Part shown: piece after piece, positions 1 through 6,062 of the stretch
Layout: every line of letters begins with the position of its first letter
Position numbering within the stretch: the stretch's first letter is position 1
The notes under the pieces: generated by a model
Told to the model about the DNA's origin: nothing
Databases searched by the model: none
What the model saw: only the letters and a program-made list of their open reading frames with translations
Source of the DNA: Candidatus Rokuibacteriota bacterium
GTDB lineage: Bacteria > Methylomirabilota > Methylomirabilia > Rokubacteriales > CSP1-6
Direction: 5' to 3'
NCBI GenBank assembly: GCA_016179165.1
Contig: JACORX010000247.1
Location: forward strand, 1-6,918
DNA length: 6,918 bases
Translations under genes and position numbers: made by a program

Positions 1-365
1 GCCAGCGCCGCGGCGGCCAGCGTGCCGGTGGACCGCCCCGCTCCCGGATGCGTCACCATCCCCGCCGGCTTGTCCACGACGAGGACGTGGACGTCCTCGA
101 AGACGATCGTGAGGGGGATCGCCTCGGCCGCCAATACCTCCGGCGCGGGCGGCGGGACCACGACGTCGACCCTCTCGCCCGCCTTGAGCCGGTGCGCGGC
201 CTTGCGCGCGGCGCCGTTCACGCTGACGTGGCCGCCGTCCACGAGCGCCTTGATGCGGGTGCGCGACAGGTCGGGCAGCTGCGCGGCCAGCCACAGGTCG
301 AGGCGGCGGCCCGCCTCGGCCGCGCCCACGGACGTCCCCAGGCGCCGGGCGGCCCCGACCGTCAT
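1..365 (-). CDS. RluA/RluD-family 23S rRNA pseudouridine synthase, N-terminal part (runs off the window)
   Basis: This enzyme family converts specific uridines of 23S rRNA to pseudouridine in the cytoplasm. Only the first 121 codons are in the window. Reading back from the ATG at 365-363, the frame is open to the edge. Residues about 20-70 look like an S4 RNA-binding domain (RRLDLWLAAQLPDLSRTRIK, then a VDGGHVSVNG turn and KAGERVDVVVP). A linker leads to the start of the catalytic domain at about 86-115, with the family signature VLVVDKPAGMVTHPG at 94-108. The catalytic HRLDxxTSG motif would lie beyond position 1, so activity cannot be judged. The start overlaps the lspA stop as ATGA (362-365), which fixes the start and implies coupling. 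S4 domain plus position after lspA favours RluD over RluC or RluA, but the exact target site is not determinable from this fragment. Confidence 0.9.
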   Translation of the reverse strand, partial: MTVGAARRLGTSVGAAEAGRRLDLWLAAQLPDLSRTRIKALVDGGHVSVNGAARKAAHRLKAGERVDVVVPPPAPEVLAAEAIPLTIVFEDVHVLVVDKPAGMVTHPGAGRSTGTLAAAAL

Positions 366-835
366 GCGCGCGGCGTCGGAGCTCTCAGCATGCGCAGCGC
401 GAGGAGCGCCACGCCCACGCTGATGGCCGAATCGGCGACGTTGAAGGCGGGCCAGTGCCACCCGCGCCAGTAGAAATCGAGGAAGTCCACCACGGCCCCG
501 AAGCGCGCGCGGTCGATCAGGTTGCCCACGGCGCCGCCGAAGATCATGCCGATGGCGACGGCCGCGACGAGCCCGCCCTCCGGCAGGAGGCGCGTGGCCA
601 ACGTGGCGAGCACGGCGAGAGCCCCGATGGAGAGCAGCGCGACGATCCAGCGCCAGCCGGGCGGCACGGTGCCGAGCATTCCGAACGCCATGCCCGGGTT
701 CATCACGAGGGTCAGCGAGAAGAAGCCGTCGACCATGCTCACGGGGATGCCGGGCCCCAAGCGGCGCAGGGCGAGCCACTTCGCGGCCTGGTCGAGGACC
801 AGGACGATCCCGCCCAGCGCCACCACCAGCCTCAT
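362..835 (-). CDS. lspA: Lipoprotein signal peptidase (signal peptidase II)
   Basis: LspA is an inner-membrane aspartic peptidase that removes the signal peptide of prolipoproteins after Lgt has lipidated the lipobox cysteine. The product is 157 residues, normal for the family. Four membrane spans are visible at about 3-20, 63-81, 88-105 and 131-150. Conserved blocks are DQxxK at 15-19, the NPGMAFGML loop at 46-54, GNLIDR at 104-109 and FNVADSAIS at 131-139. The expected catalytic pair is D108 and D135. The frame is open for 35 more codons upstream, but those lie inside ileS and carry no LspA-like sequence. ATG 835 overlaps the ileS stop as ATGA and starts exactly at the first membrane span, so it is chosen. 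No strong Shine-Dalgarno sequence is visible, which fits coupling to ileS. Confidence 0.97.
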   Translation of the reverse strand: MRLVVALGGIVLVLDQAAKWLALRRLGPGIPVSMVDGFFSLTLVMNPGMAFGMLGTVPPGWRWIVALLSIGALAVLATLATRLLPEGGLVAAVAIGMIFGGAVGNLIDRARFGAVVDFLDFYWRGWHWPAFNVADSAISVGVALLALRMLRAPTPRA

Positions 836-3678
836 GAGCGGGCGAGCACCACCGGGCGACACCGATCGCAGAGCCCGGGGTGCCGGGCGTCCGCCCCCAC
901 GCCCGCGCTCCAGGTCCAGCAGCGGTCGCACTTCTTCCACCCGAGGGCCTGAGCGGGCGCTACGGCGAGACCCAGCCCCGGGATGTCCTGGCTGTCGTAA
1001 TCGATCCCGGCCCCCTTCGGGGGCCGCTCAGCGAGCTTCACCGCCGAGACGTTGATGAGCGTCGCGAGCAGCTCCTCGCCCTTGCCGGCAAGCAAGGGCC
1101 GCCACTGCTCCTCGGGCGCGCTCGTGACGTAGACGACCGCGTCGATACCCTTGCCGATCAGCCCCTGCTTGCGCGCGGCCTCGAGCGCGCGCGAGACCTC
1201 GCCGCGCACCTCGAGCAGGCGCTCCCACTCGCCGCCCAGCCGCTCGTTGATCCACTCGCCGCGCTCCTCGGGGAAGGTGACGAGGTGGACGCTCTCGGGC
1301 TTGCCCCGGCCGGGGATGTAGCTCCAAACCTCGTCGGCCGTGAAGCTGAGAATGGGCGCCAGGAGCCGCGCCAGCGCCGTCAGCACCTCGAAACACACCG
1401 TCTGCGCCGCGCGCCGCTTGGGGTCGTCGGGCGCCGACACGTACAGGCGGTCCTTGATGATGTCCAGGTAGAGCGCCGACAGGTCCACGGCGCAGAAGTT
1501 GTGCGCGGTGTGGAACACGACGTGGAACTGGTACTCGTCGTAGGCCCGGCGCACGCGGGCGATCAGCTCGCCCAGCCGCAGGAGGGCCCAGCGGTCGATC
1601 TCGTCCATCTGGTCGTAGGAGACCCGGTCGCGCTCGGGGTCGAAGTCGGCGAGCGTGCCGAGGAGGAAGCGGAACGTGTTCCGGATCCGCCGGTAGGCGT
1701 CGCTGAGCCGGACCAGGATCTCGTCGGAGAACCGGATGTCCTCGGTATAGTCCTCGGCGGCCACCCAGAGGCGCAGGATCTCGGCGCCGTACTTGGACAG
1801 GATCTCTTCCTGGCTGTCGTAGTTCCGGAGGGACTTGGACAGCTTGCGCCCAGCGGCGTCCACCAAAAAGCCATGCGTGAGCACCGACTTGTACGGCGGC
1901 CGGCCGCGTGTGCCCACCGCCTCGAGCAGCGAGGAGTGGAACCAGCCGCGATGCTGGTCCGAGCCCTCCAGGTACATGTCCGCCGGCGAGCGCAGGTCCG
2001 GTCGCGCCTCGAGCACGGCCGCGTGGCTGCAGCCTGAATCCACCCAGACGTCGAGGATGTCGGTCTCCTTGCGGAATTCCCCCCCGCCGCACGCCGAACA
2101 GCGCGTGCCGGCCGGGACGAGCTCGGTCTCGGGCCGCAGGTACCACTCCTCGATTCCCCGCCCGTCGCGGAAGATCACCGACACGTGCTCGATGACGCGC
2201 TCGTCGAGGAGGAGCGCCGAGCACGCGCGGCAGTAGAACGCCACGATCGGCACGCCCCAGACGCGCTGGCGCGAGAGCACCCAGTCGGGCCGATGGGCGA
2301 TCATGTTGAAGAGCCGGTCCGCGCCCCACGCCGGGATCCAGCGCACGTCGTTCTGGATGGCGTCCAGCGCTTTCCCCCTGAGCCCGTTCTTGTCGAGCGA
2401 GATGAACCACTGCTCGGTCGCCCGGAACAGCGTGGGGTTTTTGCACCGCCAGCAGTGCGGGTACTCGTGGCTGAGCGTGACCTCCGCGACGAGGGCGCCC
2501 ACCGCCTTGAGGCGCGCGATGATCTTCGGGTTGGCATCCCAGACGGTCAGCCCTGCGAAGTGCGCGACCTCGGGAACGAAGCGCCCGTCGTCGTCCACCG
2601 GGTTGTAGATCTTGAGCCCGGCCTTGCGCCCGAGTTCGTAGTCTTCTTCACCATGTCCGGGAGCAATGTGCACAAGCCCGGTGCCGGTGTCCATGGCCAC
2701 GAAGTCCGCGCCGAGCACCGGGGCATCGCGGTCGATCCACGGGTGGCGGCCCACGGTGCCCTCGAGCTCCGCGCCGGGCACGGCGATCTCCGTCGGCCGC
2801 GTCCGTCCCTTGAGGCCAGGCAGGGCGGCGAAGGCTTCCGCCAGCGGACGCGCGACCACGAGGGCTTCGCCGTCGCACTCCACGGCCGTGTAGGTCTCAC
2901 CGGGGTGCACCGCGATGGCGAGGTTGGCCGGCAGCGTCCAAGGCGTGGTGGTCCAGATGACGAGCGAGGCGCGGCGGTTCCCGAGCGCCCGGGCCAGCGC
3001 GGGCGAAGGCGTCTTGACCGGGAACTTCACGAACATCGACGGCGTGGTCTGGTCCTCGTACTCGACCTCCGCCTGGGCGAGCGCGGTCTTGCAGTGCATG
3101 CACCAGTGAACGGGCTTCAGCCCCTTGTACACGGCCCCCTGCCCCACGAAGCGCCCGAACTCGCGCACGATGACGGCCTCGTAGGAAGGGTCCAGCGTGG
3201 CGTACCGGTTCGCCCAGTCGCCGAAGACCCCGAGGCGCTTGAATTCTTCGCGCTGGATGTCGATGAAGCGCAGCGCGTAGTCCCGGCAGCGCCGGATCTT
3301 CTCGACGGGATCCATGGCCTGGCGCACGTCCACGCCTGGCTGATCGAGGCCGAGCTCGACGTCCACCTGGTGCTCGATCGGAAGGCCGTGACAGTCCCAA
3401 CCCGGCACGTACACGGCGTTGTGACCGAGCATCGCCCGCGACTTGACGACGAGATCCTTCAGGATCTTGTTGAGCGCTGTCCCCAGGTGGATGTGTCCGT
3501 TGGCGTAGGGAGGGCCGTCATGGAGAATCCACAAGGGTCGCTTCGCGGAGGCCTGTCGAATGCGGGCGTAGATGTCCATCCCCTCCCACTGCTTGAGCAT
3601 CTCCGGCTCGAGCTTTGGCAGGTTCGCCTTCATCGGGAAGGACGTTTTCGGAAGGTTGAGCGTGTCCTTGTAATCCAT
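832..3678 (-). CDS. ileS: Isoleucyl-tRNA synthetase
   Basis: This cytoplasmic class I synthetase charges tRNA-Ile with isoleucine and edits mischarged valine. The product is 948 residues, normal for the bacterial type. The N-terminus (NLPKTSFPMKANLPKLEPE) is typical of bacterial IleRS. The HIGH-type motif is HLGT at 64-67, within PPYANGHIHLGTALNK, and the KMSKS-type motif is KLSKS at 612-616. The editing domain shows TTTPWTLPAN at 243-252 and GTGLVHIAPGHG at 332-343, with D346 as the probable editing aspartate. Cysteine pairs at 193/196 with 409/412, and 483/486 with 527/530, look like metal sites around the inserted domains. A C-terminal zinc finger uses C917, C920, C937 and C940. ATG 3678 starts directly at the conserved N-terminus. 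No Shine-Dalgarno sequence precedes it. It leads the operon and overlaps lspA by 4 bp. Confidence 0.98.
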   Translation of the reverse strand: MDYKDTLNLPKTSFPMKANLPKLEPEMLKQWEGMDIYARIRQASAKRPLWILHDGPPYANGHIHLGTALNKILKDLVVKSRAMLGHNAVYVPGWDCHGLPIEHQVDVELGLDQPGVDVRQAMDPVEKIRRCRDYALRFIDIQREEFKRLGVFGDWANRYATLDPSYEAVIVREFGRFVGQGAVYKGLKPVHWCMHCKTALAQAEVEYEDQTTPSMFVKFPVKTPSPALARALGNRRASLVIWTTTPWTLPANLAIAVHPGETYTAVECDGEALVVARPLAEAFAALPGLKGRTRPTEIAVPGAELEGTVGRHPWIDRDAPVLGADFVAMDTGTGLVHIAPGHGEEDYELGRKAGLKIYNPVDDDGRFVPEVAHFAGLTVWDANPKIIARLKAVGALVAEVTLSHEYPHCWRCKNPTLFRATEQWFISLDKNGLRGKALDAIQNDVRWIPAWGADRLFNMIAHRPDWVLSRQRVWGVPIVAFYCRACSALLLDERVIEHVSVIFRDGRGIEEWYLRPETELVPAGTRCSACGGGEFRKETDILDVWVDSGCSHAAVLEARPDLRSPADMYLEGSDQHRGWFHSSLLEAVGTRGRPPYKSVLTHGFLVDAAGRKLSKSLRNYDSQEEILSKYGAEILRLWVAAEDYTEDIRFSDEILVRLSDAYRRIRNTFRFLLGTLADFDPERDRVSYDQMDEIDRWALLRLGELIARVRRAYDEYQFHVVFHTAHNFCAVDLSALYLDIIKDRLYVSAPDDPKRRAAQTVCFEVLTALARLLAPILSFTADEVWSYIPGRGKPESVHLVTFPEERGEWINERLGGEWERLLEVRGEVSRALEAARKQGLIGKGIDAVVYVTSAPEEQWRPLLAGKGEELLATLINVSAVKLAERPPKGAGIDYDSQDIPGLGLAVAPAQALGWKKCDRCWTWSAGVGADARHPGLCDRCRPVVLARS

Positions 3679-3687
3679 AGAGGAAGA

Positions 3688-3716
3688 AACGTAACACCGA
3701 TGGGCGTTTAGGGCAA
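3688..3716 (-). promoter_or_regulatory. Possible sigma-70-type promoter for ileS
   Basis: On the minus strand TTGCCC (3716-3711) is followed by 17 nt and TACGTT (3693-3688). The matches to consensus are 4 of 6 and 3 of 6. It is the only plausible pair I find between the terminator stem and the ileS start. If it works, transcription would begin within about 5 nt of the ATG and the message would be nearly leaderless, which would agree with the missing Shine-Dalgarno sequence. The boxes are weak and such matches arise by chance, so a promoter lying further upstream, across the hairpins, is equally possible. Confidence 0.25.
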
Positions 3717-3738
3717 GAAAGCCCCCCCGGTGGGGAGG
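3710..3738 (-). terminator. Rho-independent terminator candidate after the protease gene
   Basis: Read on the minus strand, CCUCCCC (3738-3732) pairs with GGGGGGG (3728-3722) around an ACC loop. This gives a 7-bp stem with one G-U pair. One C then precedes the tail UUUCUUGCCC (3720-3711), whose first six bases are five U and one C. The stem begins 88 nt after the stop of the retropepsin-like gene and ends 43 nt before the ileS start, so it separates the two blocks. The tail is short and interrupted, so efficiency may be partial, and an attenuator role for ileS cannot be excluded. Confidence 0.55.
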
Positions 3739-3778
3739 TCCGGCGGGCGGCCAGCCAAGGGTTACTTTGGCGCGAGTT

Positions 3779-3801
3779 CGACGACGCCGCGGGCGTCGTC
3801 G
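3779..3801 (-). other. Perfect 10-bp inverted repeat (hairpin) after the protease gene
   Basis: CGACGACGCC at 3779-3788 is the exact reverse complement of GGCGTCGTCG at 3792-3801, with a 3-nt loop. It starts 25 nt after the stop of the retropepsin-like gene. No U-run follows on either strand, so it is not a standard intrinsic terminator. It may stabilise the 3' end of the message or act together with the hairpin at 3722-3738. The symmetric arms could also bind a protein dimer, but nothing else supports that. Confidence 0.5.
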
Positions 3802-3825
3802 GCCACTGCGCTCGGCCCACGACGG

Positions 3826-4506
3826 CTACTTGGGGGAGATCGTCACGACGCCGGCCGTGTTGTCGATATTGACCTTGAACTGGTCGAGGAAGTCGCGGCC
3901 CAGGAGCCCGTCGCCCTGCTCCAGATCGACATCGTGCGCCGCGACACGGAGCGGGCCCGATCGCGCGCCGCCCACCTCGATGCTTTCCACGGGTACGAAG
4001 AGGACGGCGGCTGTGCCCGTAGCACCCTTGACCGTCCCTCTGACGGCCTCGCGGGAGCCGATGCCCATCCCGGCCAGCACGCGCGGGTTGATCGTGGTCA
4101 CTGAGGCCCCGGTGTCGAGCATGAGCTGCGCCGATTCGCCGCCGTTGATCTTGGCCGAAACCATGATGGGCTTGCCCAACGTGAAGGGGATGCGCGTCAC
4201 GCGGGACGCGTCGCCCTCTGCCGGCGAGGGGCCGGCGGTGGGCGACGCCGGTCTGTCAGGATACGCGAGGAGCTGCGCCTTCGACCGGAGGCGCTCCGGC
4301 ACGCTGTAGATCCCCTGGCTGTAGTGGACACCGCCCTGCTCGTCGGTCCAGCGGTACGTCTGGGCCCCCGCCGGCGCGGCCCAGAGCCCCCAGAGTGCCC
4401 ACAGCCCACAGCCCGCCAAGGTCAGCCCAAGGGTCGCCAGACTCAGCCAAGGTGTCGCCAGACTCAAAATGCCGGCCGGGAACACCTCGCGCCTCGATCG
4501 ACTCAT
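3826..4506 (-). CDS. Exported DUF4124 / retropepsin-like aspartic protease protein
   Basis: The protein has 226 residues. An N-terminal basic stretch and hydrophobic leader (about 1-48) end in PAGAQ, a good signal peptidase I site after A48. A lipobox-like LAGC at 30-33 also lies within the leader. Residues 50-70 (TYRWTDEQGGVHYSQGIYSV) match the start of DUF4124, a short domain common just after bacterial signal peptides. A Pro/Ser linker follows at 83-98. Residues 104-226 form a retropepsin-like domain: the active-site triad LDTGAS at 130-135 and the second conserved element DGLLGRDFL at 199-207. Single-chain bacterial members of clan AA should work as dimers. The expected place of action is the periplasm or membrane surface; the substrate is unknown. 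ATG 4506 begins MSRSRRE; an in-frame ATG at 4527 would add seven residues. The gene follows the GT-C-like gene after 26 bp and probably shares its transcript. Confidence 0.88.
   Translation of the reverse strand: MSRSRREVFPAGILSLATPWLSLATLGLTLAGCGLWALWGLWAAPAGAQTYRWTDEQGGVHYSQGIYSVPERLRSKAQLLAYPDRPASPTAGPSPAEGDASRVTRIPFTLGKPIMVSAKINGGESAQLMLDTGASVTTINPRVLAGMGIGSREAVRGTVKGATGTAAVLFVPVESIEVGGARSGPLRVAAHDVDLEQGDGLLGRDFLDQFKVNIDNTAGVVTISPK
4425..4466 (-). repeat. 21-nt tandem repeat encoding part of the leader peptide
   Basis: Two adjacent 21-nt units, 4425-4445 and 4446-4466, agree at 18 of 21 positions and share the exact 13-mer GTCGCCAGACTCA. A more degraded third unit can be aligned at 4404-4424 (14 of 21). 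The repeat is a multiple of three, so the frame is kept. The protein shows a period of seven: SLATPWL, SLATLGL, TLAGCGL at residues 15-35. This looks like in-frame slippage or duplication that lengthened the hydrophobic leader. Confidence 0.7.
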
Positions 4507-4532
4507 GACCGCCGTAGCATATCCCATCCCGC

Positions 4533-5126
4533 CTAACCGGGGCCCGGACAGGCCAGAGGATCGGGGCGCCAGCGGTTCCAGGCGGTCTCGTAGACAACCA
4601 TCTCGTCGGAGCCGGCCACGGTATTGTGCTCGAGCCTGACCCGGTGGATAGGCGTGAAGCGGTCGGCGCGGGTGGAGAGCGCCGGGAACCATCCCGGGAA
4701 GATGATGAGGTAGTCGGGGCAGGCGCGCTCGAGATAGCGCAGGACCCCCGCTTCGCCGTCGCGGCGGTACGGGATGATGGCCGGCGTGACGAGACCCATC
4801 ACGTCCACCACCTCGCGCCGCCCGAGATACCCGATGGCCCCCACGTCGTTGAGTACCAACCGAGCCCCGGCGGGCGTGTTCGCCTCGACCCAGCGCCCGA
4901 GGCTCACCTGCATGGCGTCGATGTTCTGGACCGCCCAGGCGTAGCGTGTCGCGCCGGCGCCGAGCGTGGCGAGCGAGGCGAGCAGCAGCAGCGCGCACGC
5001 CACCCGTCCCCACAACGGGTGGAGCCGCGCCATTGACTCGAGGGGGACGAAGGCGCTCACCGCCACGACGACGGCCAGCGGCAGAAGCTGTATCGAGTAG
5101 CGCCCCTCCTGGAAGCCCGGGCCCTG
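4533..5126 (-). pseudogene. Detached C-terminal part of the GT-C-like gene (after the TAA)
   Basis: The 197 sense codons after the TAA stay open to TAG 4533. They begin QGPGFQEGRYSIQLLPLAVV, run through one hydrophobic span, then a soluble domain with NDVGAIGYLG and VVDVMGLVTP and the segment CPDYLIIFPGWFP. Possible restarts are GTG 5066 and GTG 5060, but none has a Shine-Dalgarno sequence, so independent translation is doubtful. It is listed because gene callers may report it as a separate protein from 5066. Confidence 0.5.
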
Positions 5127-6062
5127 TTAGGGAGAGAGCAACGCCATGCCGAGCGGGTGGAGAAGGAGGATGGAGGCCGGCAGGGCGCATGCGCGCCCGC
5201 CTCGCCGCCACAACACCCAGAGCCCGGGAAGCAGCAGAATGGGCAGCAGCACGTTCACCGAGGCCAGCCAGGCTATCCACTCCCGCTCGAACTGCCACGG
5301 CCGGGAGAGGAAGGTGGTCACCGCGGTCTCGCGTGCGCCCGAGAGGAGACCCACGAGCCCGCCCTCGATCTTGGCCGCGGCCGTGGCCGGGAGCGGCGTC
5401 CCGGTGGTCCTCACATTGAACGCCACCCAAGGGAGGAGGATGACCGCGGGGAGACCCCACACGATGGCCGAACGCCTGGCAGTCAGCGGTCCGGCCAGCC
5501 AGAGAAGCGGGACCAGCAGGACCGACTCGGGGCGCGCGAGCACGCAGAGACCGGCGAGCGCGGCCGCGATCGGAACGCGGCCCGCCGCGTGAGCGACGAG
5601 GGCCGCCGTCACGAGGAGGGCGGCGAGCGTCACCTCCATCCCGGAGAGCGCACCCCAGACCATGGGCGCGCTCCACGCTGTCACGAGCGCCGCCGTGAGG
5701 CCGAGGGCGGTGTCCCCCGTCCATGCAAGGCAGAGCCGCCGCGCCAGCCACGCGGCGCCGAGGGCTGCCGCCACACCGGCCGCCTTCGCCCACGCCGGGT
5801 AGGCCCCTCCCGCCTTGAAGAGACCCGCCAGCAGCAAGGTCCAGAGCGGCGCCGTCGAGCCCGAGACGGGGACGCCTGGGTTGTACGCGAAGCCGTGCCC
5901 CTCGGCCACGTTGCGGGCGAACTGGAAGTGGATCCACGAGTCGTCGAGGGGAAAGCCGTGGAGGCCCACGGGCCCGGCGATGAGCCGCTCGCGCTGGAGG
6001 AAGAACCCGAGCGCCGCGGCGAGGGCGGCGGCGGTGAGGACGAGCGCGCTCCGTCCCGTCAC
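5127..6062 (-). CDS. N-terminal 311-residue product of the interrupted GT-C-like gene, as the sequence reads
   Basis: Taken literally, translation from GTG 6062 stops at TAA after ...GMALLSP. The product would keep the DD-containing first outer loop and most membrane spans but lose about 197 residues, including the last spans and the whole soluble domain. Related proteins carry these parts on one chain, so the fragment is probably inactive or unstable. GTG is the only sensible start: it sits in the GTGA overlap with the upstream gene and directly before the first membrane span. The frame continues upstream of it (to 6368) only as an off-frame shadow of that gene. Confidence 0.6.
   Translation of the reverse strand: MTGRSALVLTAAALAAALGFFLQRERLIAGPVGLHGFPLDDSWIHFQFARNVAEGHGFAYNPGVPVSGSTAPLWTLLLAGLFKAGGAYPAWAKAAGVAAALGAAWLARRLCLAWTGDTALGLTAALVTAWSAPMVWGALSGMEVTLAALLVTAALVAHAAGRVPIAAALAGLCVLARPESVLLVPLLWLAGPLTARRSAIVWGLPAVILLPWVAFNVRTTGTPLPATAAAKIEGGLVGLLSGARETAVTTFLSRPWQFEREWIAWLASVNVLLPILLLPGLWVLWRRGGRACALPASILLLHPLGMALLSP

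Larger units (their letters stand above)
4533..6062 (-). pseudogene. GT-C-like membrane glycosyltransferase interrupted by an in-frame TAA
   Basis: If the TAA at 5127-5129 (codon 312) is ignored, one frame runs from GTG 6062 to TAG 4535-4533, giving 509 codons. It looks like an integral-membrane transferase of the GT-C fold, which uses polyprenyl-phosphate sugars outside the inner membrane. After a first span (about 5-23) comes LDDSWIHFQFARN at 39-51, then NPGVPVSGSTAPLW at 61-74. This resembles the DDAxIxxRYARN...NPGxxVxGYTNPLW signature of AftB-like (GT89-type) and related proteins; the paired Asp (D40, D41) is the expected catalytic site. Several more hydrophobic spans follow. The part after the TAA continues the same protein, with NDVGAIGYLG at 405-414 and VVDVMGLV at 418-425, typical of the soluble C-terminal domain. 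The start overlaps the upstream stop as GTGA. Exact sugar and acceptor are unknown. Whether this is a true pseudogene or a sequence error is undecided. Confidence 0.75.

Noticed and set aside
362..940. A longer LspA start at 940
   Set aside because: The extra 35 codons are the ileS 3' end read in another frame and would place a Gly/Arg-rich segment before the first membrane span; the ATGA overlap at 832-835 is the normal arrangement.
3664..3678. MDYKD at the ileS N-terminus resembles the start of a FLAG epitope tag
   Set aside because: It is followed by TLNLPKTSFPMKANLP, the normal native start of many bacterial IleRS proteins, and the DDDK part is absent.
2185..3711. A 508-codon open frame on the plus strand opposite ileS, and similar long plus-strand frames at 880-2037 and 5157-6086
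   Set aside because: They lie exactly opposite well-supported genes, have low-complexity Arg/Gly/His/Glu-rich translations with no recognisable motif, and are expected in GC-rich DNA where stop codons are rare.
3679..3825. T-box riboswitch upstream of ileS
   Set aside because: The gap is only 147 bp, I find no T-box core sequence, and no long leader with specifier loop can be drawn. The stems present are explained better as the 3' end of the preceding gene.
5127..5129. Recoding of UAA as a sense codon (no complete gene here ends in TAA)
   Set aside because: UAA is not the codon for selenocysteine or pyrrolysine, no other in-frame TAA occurs in any gene in the window, and high-GC genomes rarely use TAA as terminal stop anyway. 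Mutation or sequence error is far simpler.
3826..5937. A 703-codon minus-strand frame that would fuse the protease to upstream sequence
   Set aside because: Above about 4530 this frame is an Arg/Gly/Pro-rich shadow of the GT-C-like gene read in another frame; the real protease starts at ATG 4506 with a basic stretch and signal peptide.
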